Source: Phascolomyces articulosus (Eukaryota; Mucoromycota; Mucoromycetes; Mucorales; Lichtheimiaceae). Taken from it: a DNA stretch of 64,000 bases. Below, piece after piece: positions 49,257 through 57,909 of this stretch. Where the stretch lies: the NCBI GenBank assembly GCA_025677815.1, contig JAIXMP010000013.1, forward strand, positions 868,001 through 932,000. The letters run 5' to 3'. Numbering within the stretch: the first letter of the stretch is position 1; each line of letters starts with the position of its first letter. Below the pieces are notes generated by a model. That model searched no databases and had not been told where the DNA came from. It was given only the letters and a program-made list of their open reading frames with translations. The translations under genes and the position numbers were made by a program.

Positions 49257-49714
49257 TACCCCAGGTTAATCAAACGGCACAGTAATATATATGTAAAAGT
49301 ATTGATAACGTTCTATAAAGATAAACACGAAAAGAATGGGCCTTTTTTTCATATAATAATTTTTTTTGGGAATTTGATTGTTTTCAACACAAGTCATGCA
49401 ATTCACACCCAGCGTTTCTTTCCTGCACCAAAATATTTGTATTTGAATATTCCTGCATTCCGTCCATTTTTTTCACCCCGTCCATCCAGTTTGTTCAGTT
49501 TTCAAGCAACCACAAAAAGAGATGAAAATAATACAAAAACTTTACATAATTCACAAGAAGTTAAGCCACTGACTATTCCCATTTCACAGCCTCCAGCTTT
49601 GTGTTCTTTTGAACCAAGTGATGAAGTTGATTACAAAATTCTGGTAATATTTTATTACAGTAATATTTCAATAAATAACACTTTACTGTAAATGAATTAG
49701 CTTCCCTTGATAAA
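49257..49714. other. Region upstream of pol gamma, open plus-strand stretch without ATG
   Basis: It contains the pol gamma promoter. On the plus strand, roughly 49390-49643 reads as a protein-like frame (RPFFSPRPSSLFSFQATTKR) ending at a donor-like CTG|GTAATA (49643/49644), but no in-frame ATG exists and the downstream continuations close quickly. It could be an exon remnant or chance. Confidence 0.3.
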
Positions 49715-49917
49715 TTAGGGCATGCAAAAGGACGATGTTGTCCGAGGGTATAATTTATAACGATGTGCAAATTCTTCAATTTTGACTTTCGCAACGATGA
49801 ATGGTTCCGTAGGGTCATTTCCTAGGTAGTCTACAATAACCATATACACCAAATTTGTTGTAGTTGACAAGCGACTCAAGAGTGCTAAATCAAACCAAAC
49901 ATTGATAGATCGTACTA
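49715..49917 (-). pseudogene. Partial second copy of the 50.8-kb gene's N-terminal module
   Basis: Minus-strand frame of ~66 codons (INVWFDLALLSRL...PTEPFIVAKVKIEEF) ending in TAA at 49715-49717. It resembles the N-terminal part of the adjacent gene: PTEPFIVxxxxIxxFxxxYxxYxR here versus PSEPFIVxxxxIxxFxxxYxxYxR there. It begins right at that gene's stop codon, preceded by an acceptor-like CATAG, and has no start codon of its own. Probably a truncated tandem copy or an exon of a broken sibling. Confidence 0.4.
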
Positions 49918-50827
49918 TGGTCTCACTTTAAGTTCTCTAATTTCTCCATTCATTAAAGCATATCTTGGGTATTGCCGACACAGCCACTTATATTTGATAA
50001 AATCTTGTTCATCTGTACTATCTCTGGATGTAATTGGGCTTTTCGAACGACTATTTGGAGAAACATATACATCGGTCACTTGGGAATGGGATTGCAAGCA
50101 TATGATCATTTTTTTAATAATTGCATCAAGTACATCATCTCGTAAATTTGCAGGACTTTTTCTAGCATAACCGATAACATCATAGCCATCTGCCTTGGGG
50201 TTTTTAATAAACTCTTGGTGCCGGGATTGATAATTGTTTAAGTTTTGCTATATGTAATTTTTTTTTTGTAAAGAGGAAGCTCATTTTATTTATTATGTAA
50301 CCATCAGCCAAGAAATGATGCTAACTAGAGTTAACATGATTAGTAAAGGCTTCGAGTTGTTTATTTTGGAATAAGGTGGTGTATTGCTTTGTTAGCTGAA
50401 ATATTTGCTCTGAGTTCAGCTCGGTGCGTTCGTACACTTTTTCATTATGGGGATCCACGATCAAGAAAACATTGTCAATGAATTCCGTCAATTGAGATTC
50501 GCTATCTAAGAAATGTGACGTTATTGTTAATGCATATTGAGACAAACAAATAAAAAATATTAATGTTTGATATTAACAAATTATTTCATTACTGTTTTTC
50601 TCAGGGCTGACTGCGGATGATGAGGAACGACGATATTTACAATAACAATAAGGAAAATATTTAATTCTTCCAAAAGACACAATAAACGGTTCTGAAGGAA
50701 TATTGTTGATATAACACAGCACAACGTCATCTAACGCATCAATTCTTTCTTCATAAAATACTTCGTTCTCTGGGGTTGTCTTCTCCATAAAACACACGTG
50801 CAGCTTGCGAATGCGTGAGCATAACAT
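49915..50827 (-). CDS. Unrecognised protein with GYARKS motif
   Basis: The model (complement) 50593-50827, 50336-50505, 49915-50247 is open and in frame across both junctions: 245 residues. N-terminal module: EERIDALDDVVLCYINN, PSEPFIVSFGRIKYF, CYCKYRRSSSS. Middle: DSESQLTEFIDNVFLIVDPH and LTKQYTTLFQNKQLEAF. C-terminal module: FIKNPKADGYDVIGYARKSP followed by a regular helix (LRDDVLDAIIKKM), DVYVSPNSRSKSP and SRDSTDE. VIGYARKS faintly recalls the first strand of serine recombinases (GYxRVS), but no catalytic context follows, so I do not claim that activity. In my judgement this belongs to an uncharacterised, probably multicopy fungal family. An overlapping upstream ATG in another frame (MSSNSNVMLTHSQAAR) hints that the N-terminus may have suffered a frameshift, so the gene may be a recent pseudogene. 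Confidence 0.45.
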
Positions 50828-52494
50828 TTGAATTGGACGACATTAGTTGTGGGTAGGATCAAATGTGGACGGGGTGGCCAACAAAATCATTTATTAAAAA
50901 ATGCCACAAACGGAGAATCAATTTGTTATTGCATATTAAAGCATATGTATTCCAATTATTTGTATGCAAAAATCACAGATAACAACTGAATTGATTAGGA
51001 ACAATTGTTTTTTTAATCAAGTAATAGCAACAATGGGTGATGAGCCCTTTATTACCATGTAAAAACGGATTAATTCTTAAAATTATAAATGATATCTCAA
51101 CCTAACAACAAAACAACGAAATATAATATGAAGCAGCAATATATTACCCTTCACTTTCATTATTCTTTTGTATAATTTGCTGTTGTTAACAAAGAATAAT
51201 TGTCATACAACCTTCTAAATAAAGTATTTTATAGTTTAAGCATCGTTGCTTATGTTTATGTAAATTACGTCATTGTTGTCATTATGTAAAAGCAAATGCG
51301 ATCCATTAAAAGTAATCCTGGATCAACAACCATGTTTTGGTTTTCTAGTATATTGTGTTCATTGGCTAAATGAATCCAGCTATAATTTTAATATATATTA
51401 CAATATATATATAGAAGTATACATTGGTATTGCTTAGGAGATAGAAGCTGTTAAGAGAAAAAAATAACAGGTTTAAAACAAAAATGGGTAAATATTGACA
51501 ATGATAGTTATTAGAACATTTAGTGCCATATATTTTTGTTATTTTCATTATCAAGAGATTCTAGACAACATGTTATTTTCTTGTTTAATATTGGATCCAT
51601 CATCTTTGATATATATATTTTATAATAGTTAGTTTCTATATACAAATTAGCATGACAAAAAACCAATGTAAAGGAAGCGGAATCTCAATGTTTATGAATG
51701 AACTTTAAAAGGTGTCATATGTTGGTGGTAAGATATACAATGTATCTGTATTGAAAGAAGGATTGGTAGATGGTAGTATTATACTAGCTAGATAGTAATG
51801 ATATTCAGCTATCTATATGCTATTATTGAATAATAAAGAACTCGTTCAAAAGATGTAGCAAGTAGAAAGATATTTTGGTTGAACAAATTATAGAAAATTT
51901 TCATATTCAGCGAAATGAAAAAAAAGTTTTTTTTTTCTATTGAAGATTGCCCTGGGAACTGAAACAATCATTTGAAAAAGAGGATCTATAGAATAGTAAC
52001 AGTAATAACATATACCTTCAGTGAATAACAAAGTGTATTTATGGATAGATTCTAGGTTGTTTTATATAAGCCCTTTTACCTCCTTTTCAATGAGTGATAT
52101 ATCAATTCCAATTGAAAAGAATACCACTTGACGCTGTACAATTTATTGTAACACTATAAATAGATTATATGTCGTACAAAGAAAGGACGACACGGCAGGT
52201 GCTTTCCGAAAAATGTGCAAACACAGACAAGATCAATTATTATTATTAGCAGTAGTAACCTTTCACTCAGCCAGAAAAAAAAGCAAGTCTCTTTTAACGA
52301 AGCTTATACCAGCACGAACGAAGCCCCCTTTCTCTCTTTTCTCCTCTATTCACATACATACTCCTCCCCTCTCCCTTTTTTCTTGCACATATACCGTTCA
52401 TTCCACACTCGTTTGAAACACTTATTCGTTTTTATTTCTTTTTTTAATATTTATTTATTATTCACATGTTCCTATAGACAATTTATATTATATC
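50828..52494. other. Intergenic 1.7 kb
   Basis: No gene recognised. AT-rich, with the C/T-rich promoter and leader of the glycosyltransferase-like gene in the last ~250 nt (CTCTCTTTTCTCCTC near 52330). Confidence 0.45.
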
Positions 52495-53871
52495 ATGCCA
52501 CTCAAACGATCCATCATCTTACAATCTATTTTTGCATTTTGTATAATTTGTTTAATATTTATTGCGCGACAAGCAAACGATGCTGCTTCTATACAAGGTA
52601 ACTGTTTATATTTCACGCGATCTCGCTTTTCTATTGAGACTTTTATTTTAAAGACGAAATATGATAATAACTATTGCTTTATCTAGGAGAACGTGAAGGG
52701 GATTGTACTGGAGATACTTGTCAACCATTACAACCAGAAAAACAACCACCTCCAGTGATAAAACCACCACCACTCCATCCACCAGAAGAAGAGCAAGCTG
52801 AATCCAAAGACGAAGTTGAATTAACACCTGAAGAAATAGTTGATCCATTACTGGAACAACAAGACGAAGTAGAAGGAAAAGATATCGTCGATATGAACGA
52901 AAACGAAACAGAAAACAATTTGGATGATGTGCCAGTTTCCATTAATCCAATTATTGATGAGCATGGAGGAGCATCTTTTACCGTTGTGACAGCCGCTAGT
53001 AGTAATCATTTCTGTGCCTTGGAAAGTATGCTTTACACTTTTCGAGAATTACAAAAATACGTTGCCCCTCAAGACTTTCCACGATTGGTTGTCTACAATC
53101 TCGGCATTGACGACCATCAACGTACTATCATGGACAATTTGTATAAAGAAGGATACTTTGATGACATGATTGATTTTAATTACGAAGCATACCCACCGTT
53201 CTGGAACGTCCTAATTAATCGTGGTCAGTATGCATGGAAGCCAGGGATCGTCAAGGAGGTGCAAGTCAAATATGGTGGTGTGATTGTCTGGCTGGATACA
53301 GGCGATGTACCCAATGCTCTTTTTATGAGAATGATACCACAATATATTCGACGTCATGGTTTTTGGTCACCACGCAGCACTGGATTAATTGGATCCAAAT
53401 TTAATCATATTGGCATGTTCAAGTATTTCAATTTACGGAGGAAGGATTTTGAAATGTATGAAAATTGTAATGGGGCTGCTGTTGGATTTGATGCAGATAA
53501 TCAAAAAATTGTCGACGAATTAATTACACCGTGGTATGATTGTGCCATGGAAGAGAATTGTATTGCTCCACCTACATCGTCACGTCAAAATCATCGACAG
53601 GATCAATCAGCCATTACCTTGTTAGCGACCCGTGCTGGATATCGATGTTTTGAATACCCCGAATTTCATGGTCTTACGATCCATCAGGATGAATATTGTC
53701 ATCAACGACTTTTGGTACTTGAAGATAATGGTTTTTTATTACACCCTTCATCTATTGGTAAGTAAAGCTTTTTTTCGGGATTGGCTTGTAATGTTGGATC
53801 AAAAGCTGTCAAAAAAAAGAGAGATTGAAATCCTAACCAGGTAATCTTTATTTTTTATTCTAGATGTCTAA
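52495..53871 (+). CDS. Type II membrane glycosyltransferase-like protein
   Basis: Exons 52495-52597, 52687-53757 and 53864-53871 encode 393 residues. A short basic tail (MPLKRS) and one hydrophobic segment (IILQSIFAFCIICLIFI, ~7-23) make a signal anchor, placing the rest in the Golgi/ER lumen. A ~110-residue acidic, Pro-rich stem follows. The globular part (~125-390) looks like a GT-A fold: FTVVTAASSNHFCALESMLY, FPRLVVYNLGI, RGQYAWKPGIVKEV, GGVIVWLDTGD (candidate DxD-type metal site), RSTGLIGSKF, ENCNGAAVGFD and RQDQSAITLLATRAGY. The pattern (ALESMLYTF, YAWKP, WLDTGD, QSAITLL) is similar to DUF1647-like glycosyltransferase-related proteins, assigned from memory of the family. The last exon supplies only two codons and a stop; without it the protein would end as ...SSIGK. 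Donor and substrate are unknown. Confidence 0.75.
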
Positions 53872-54203
53872 AAAGGAGAGAAAAATAATCATTGTCGGAA
53901 AGTGCTGGTCACCACCATAATTATACATTTTACATTTTATATACAGCCTACTTATAATAAACATTTTTGCTTTATCTTTTTTTTTTTCTGCATTTTCTTT
54001 TTTTTTTTTTATGATTTATCAAATTCCAATGGTAGGAAATACGTCTCTAATTATCATTTTTTTGGGAGTTGGGAGGGGGAAACGAAGAATATATAAGTAT
54101 ATATTGATTATATGAAAATTTAGGAGCAATTAATATCTTCATTAACACAATTCACTTAAATAAAAAAAGATGCAATGTAATTATCTTGAAAATAATATTA
54201 TGA
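53872..54203. other. Convergent 3' region
   Basis: 332 nt of opposing 3' UTRs with poly-T tracts between the glycosyltransferase-like gene and COG8. No gene seen. Confidence 0.5.
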
Positions 54204-56240
54204 TTAAACTTTGCTGTCAGAGGACGTTTTATTTTCACTTTTATCTGCAACATCTGCTTTTTCTTCTTTTGATTCTTCTTCATTATTACTTCGTAGTGAT
54301 GGTGTTGTATCCTTTTCATCTTTATCAGAATCATTTTTATTTCTGGTATCGTTGTCGTCTTGTTTATCTTGATCATCGACTTTGTCGTTAGGTGCTTCTT
54401 TATCTGCATTATCATCTGTTGATGTTTCATTTTTTGTTGTAGCATCTGCTTCTTCATTATGAGTTGCCTCGTCTTTATTATCCTTATCCTCTATTGTTTC
54501 TTCATCCTTTTTATCTGATCCATCCGTATCATCATTTTGTTTTTCTTCTGTCTCTGTATCGAACGTTTGATCACCCAACAGATCATCTTTGGATTCCACC
54601 CCAAGAAGGGCCTCCAAATCGCTATTGTTGATAGTGGTTGACCCGTCATCAGGTAATTGAATATTACCATAAATCACATCGACCAAGCAGCCTTTTAAAA
54701 AGGGAACACAGCATCGGACATAGGCCATAACAAAAGATTGTATCACACCACCTGCACTCCCTTGTTCATTTTGGTGATCGTCCGCGTAATGTTTCAAAGC
54801 ACTTCCAATTTCCAAAAAACAACTATCCAAATGACTTTGGATCGGTCGAAGCAAACTGACGGCGGGTAAGAGACGAAGTGCATTGAAGGCTGATAAAATG
54901 GCATTGGTATAGATAGCAAGCGGTGGATAATTGACTAAAAGCATTGGTGGTTGATTTGGATGATGTCGACTATAATCATCATTTTGATGGCTGTTTTCTG
55001 ACGTTGAAGTTACTCGACTACTTGCTGACATCCATGCACTAGGTTGTTTATCGGTAGTAATGGTAGAGATGAATTCTTCTGTTGCCTTATCAATCCATTG
55101 TAAAATGAGTGGTCTGATGGTATCTTCAAATGCACGAACAAAGAGATGCCGGAAATCCAATCCAATTCTACCGAGGGACATACCACAATATTGGATTTGA
55201 GTAAGTAAAGAAGCTAGTGAGGAAGTATCTGTGATTTTGGGAAGTTGCACTTTTAAAGTGGCTTCAAAATGATCGTCTATTAAACGCACCATGTAATCGG
55301 ATAAAATTAATATACTTTGTTGTTCTTGATGAGAAAATACGGACATGTATTGTGTTGCAATTTCAAACATTTGTTCTCGCATAACATCAATATATCGTTT
55401 CATATATTCAAATACTTCATGTTGCTGTTGTGTTGTACTATCCTCTTTTATAGTAGGAGGACTCGTCGTCGTAGTTGGGGCGCGTGAAGGTGCTTTTATC
55501 CGATCCAACCGTTGTGTTAAATAATCATGTCTACATCGAAGAAACACCATACGTAATTCCACTTCAGATTCAAATACATCCATACGTCGTAAGTGCCCAA
55601 TGACATTCATGGCTGCTGCTAGTTTGATCGGTTGACGAAGATGAGCAATCAGTTGAACAAGCATTAAATCAGCTGATGCTTGTACTTGTTGTTGAATACT
55701 CTTGACAATCGGTAAAGGATATCGGACAAGTAGGAGTCGTACATGAGAAGCAAGATCCATGGCTTCAGAATAGTATCCATTCCATACACATGTTTCCATC
55801 AACTGAGGTATTTCTAAAAGATCCACAAGGACATTTTGATGTTCTAATACATGTGTAATCTTGGCTCGTTCATCAGCAACCATTTGTGCTTCTGAGGCAA
55901 ATCCTTGAGAGGCTTCTAGCAAGTCAGGCACGGACGTCAAAAATTCATTGAGATGGTCCTGCAAGTCATCGAGCGTAGAATCGACTTGTTGACGACATGT
56001 ATTGGCATGAATAAACGCAGGATAATCATTGAATGCTAATTGTTGAGCATCCCGTCTCATCTTTTCTTGCTCGACGCGAAGTTCGTCTGGTTCGCGCAAG
56101 AGTTCATCCAGGGGTAACGATGTAAGACGTGTCAGATAATCGCGTGTCCATTTGGACTTTTCAACAGCCAATGTTTGCTGTTCATCCCAAGACTCTGTTA
56201 ATAGTTGTAATAAGGCGTCATTGCCATCGAGATCCGTCAT
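54204..56240 (-). CDS. COG8: Conserved oligomeric Golgi complex subunit 8
   Basis: COG8 (yeast Dor1) is in lobe B of the COG tether, which directs retrograde vesicles within the Golgi. Single exon, 678 residues. Conserved N-terminal region: YLTRLTSLPLDELLREPDEL, QQLAFNDYPAFIHANTC, LNEFLTSVPDLLEASQGFA, LEIPQLMETCVWNGYYSEAM, then LASHVRLLLVRYPLPIVKSI. It is followed by LRRMDVFESEVELRMVFLRC, IDVMREQMFEIATQYMSVF and LARIGLDFRHLF-type helices (here MSLGRIGLDFRHLFVRAFED). The last ~120 residues are a low-complexity Asp/Glu/Lys/Asn/Thr tail (for example DKDNKDEATHNEEA) not found in most COG8 proteins. The ATG at 56240 begins MTDLDGNDALLQLL, the family start; an upstream in-frame ATG would add a non-conserved hydrophobic segment overlapping the SNF8 start region. 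The 118 nt to the divergent SNF8 ATG form a shared promoter. Confidence 0.88.
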   Translation of the reverse strand: MTDLDGNDALLQLLTESWDEQQTLAVEKSKWTRDYLTRLTSLPLDELLREPDELRVEQEKMRRDAQQLAFNDYPAFIHANTCRQQVDSTLDDLQDHLNEFLTSVPDLLEASQGFASEAQMVADERAKITHVLEHQNVLVDLLEIPQLMETCVWNGYYSEAMDLASHVRLLLVRYPLPIVKSIQQQVQASADLMLVQLIAHLRQPIKLAAAMNVIGHLRRMDVFESEVELRMVFLRCRHDYLTQRLDRIKAPSRAPTTTTSPPTIKEDSTTQQQHEVFEYMKRYIDVMREQMFEIATQYMSVFSHQEQQSILILSDYMVRLIDDHFEATLKVQLPKITDTSSLASLLTQIQYCGMSLGRIGLDFRHLFVRAFEDTIRPLILQWIDKATEEFISTITTDKQPSAWMSASSRVTSTSENSHQNDDYSRHHPNQPPMLLVNYPPLAIYTNAILSAFNALRLLPAVSLLRPIQSHLDSCFLEIGSALKHYADDHQNEQGSAGGVIQSFVMAYVRCCVPFLKGCLVDVIYGNIQLPDDGSTTINNSDLEALLGVESKDDLLGDQTFDTETEEKQNDDTDGSDKKDEETIEDKDNKDEATHNEEADATTKNETSTDDNADKEAPNDKVDDQDKQDDNDTRNKNDSDKDEKDTTPSLRSNNEEESKEEKADVADKSENKTSSDSKV

Positions 56241-56358
56241 TATTCTTGTATATAAAAAAAATGAGAGCGGTTTTAAAAGGTAATAAAATAAAAACCAACA
56301 CTCGGAGTTACTCATATCAACCCTTTTGTTCTTTTTTTCACTCCATATTCTCATAACC
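56241..56358. promoter_or_regulatory. 118-bp bidirectional promoter COG8/SNF8
   Basis: Only 118 nt separate the two divergent start codons, so both genes must share promoter elements and have short leaders. Poly-A/T tracts are present and no TATA box is obvious. Both products act in membrane trafficking, so co-regulation is plausible. Confidence 0.55.
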
Positions 56359-57607
56359 ATGCGACGAAGACCTATTGGTGTTGCTCATACGCAACAACGT
56401 ACTAAACTTGATGTGAGAAAAAGAAATGAACCTTTGTTTAAGGTAAACAATGGTGCTAATTAAAATAATGACATGTTTATTTTTTTTATCATTTAGAGAG
56501 ATTTCCAACAGATCGGTGATAACATTGCAGCGAAAGAGCTTCAACAGGTACGTACCACATTATATAGATATTCAAATAGCGCGGATATGCAACAAGCTCT
56601 TCATGGATTAATAAACAATTTCTATTTTTTTTTTTAAATAGCTTCAAAAACAACTCGATACTTTTAAAGTAAACCTTCAGGATTTTGCTAGAAAGCATCG
56701 AAAAGATATTCGCAAAGACCCAACTTTTCGTGCTCATTTTCAAAAGATGTGTGCTAATATTGGCGTGGATCCTCTTGCATGTAAGCTTGGATGCACTGAA
56801 GGAGAAGATATTGTTTTTTCAGGATAATATATAAATATATACTAACGATAAAATCGATGTACGATAATCTATTTTAGCCAACAAGGGTTTTTGGGCTGAC
56901 TTGTTAGGTGTGGGTGATTTTTATTATGAGCTTGGCATTCAAATTATTGAAACATGTATAGCGACACGAGCAAGGGATGGTGGATTAACAGAGATAAATG
57001 AATTACAACGACGTTTGGAAATAATGAGGCGTAATGGTCAAGGTGGGAAACAACAAGAAATCTCAGAGTATGTGTCTGCCTTTTTTTTTATGATGATGAT
57101 TCTCTACTTGATTCAAAGTTACTTACTAGGTGTAATATAAAATAGAGATGATATTATTCGAGCCATTCGCACATTGAAACCCCTTAGTGGTGGGTTTGAA
57201 GTGATCCCTATTGGTACTCGAAAAATGGTACGATCTGTACCCAAAGAATTAGATAAAGATCAATCAGCGTTATTATTATTAGCACAGGTAATAAATATAT
57301 CATTTCATTTTGTTGTCATCGATTCAGTCATTGATTGTATTGAATTGTTAGAAAACGGAATATTTGGATATCCAAATCATCCATTCTGAATTAGGATGGA
57401 ATGAAACAAGAACTCAGAATGCATTGGTAAGATAATGAACAATAAATCAACCTCATACGTACAGATATACGTTAGTTGACTCTAAAACATATGTTGTTTT
57501 TATAATGACAGGATCATCTCTTACAAGATGGATTAGCATGGATTGATAAACAAGGAGATGGTGTTGATACATATTGGATACCCAGTTATTTTCATTTGGA
57601 TGAATAA
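56359..57607 (+). CDS. SNF8: ESCRT-II subunit Vps22/Snf8
   Basis: Part of ESCRT-II, which links ubiquitinated cargo to ESCRT-III on endosomes. Exons: 56359-56442, 56497-56547, 56642-56780, 56878-57067, 57146-57287, 57352-57426 and 57512-57607; 258 residues, the usual length. It begins [16 protein letters not shown], then a coiled helix ([20 protein letters not shown]), [53 protein letters not shown], the winged-helix region [20 protein letters not shown] and [20 protein letters not shown], and ends in the second winged helix ([25 protein letters not shown]). Exon 6 ([20 protein letters not shown]) is short, but both splice sites are clean and it restores the family alignment. Divergent from COG8 and convergent with the eIF3c gene. 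Confidence 0.95.
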
Positions 57608-57909
57608 AAATAAATAAATATGTAAAAAAAATGGGGAACTTTTTTTTTTATTCTACCACGTACGAAAAAAAAGAATGTTAATACACAACAAGCAAAAAAG
57701 AAATATAAAGAGAGAAAGAAAGAAAAAAAAAGTTAAAATGAGTTATAAAAAAGTGTGTATGTGTTATGTATGTAGAGTGTGTGTGAGTGCGAGCGAGTGA
57801 GAAAAGAGACGAGAGAGTATGTGTTAAAGACGAGAGAGGGTTTTTTGTAAAAACATGATAATTTTTTTTATATATCAAAAAGATTAATAATTTTTTCAGG
57901 GTTCTTTAA
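57608..57909. other. Convergent 3' region SNF8/eIF3c
   Basis: 302 nt. Purine-rich repeats (GAGAGAAAGAAAGAAAAAAA and GAGTGCGAGCGAGTGAG near 57710-57840) within opposing 3' UTRs. No gene seen. Confidence 0.5.

Noticed and set aside
50120..50247. Calling the GYARKS protein a serine recombinase
   Set aside because: Only a short strand-like motif is shared; no catalytic-serine context or DNA-binding domain was seen.
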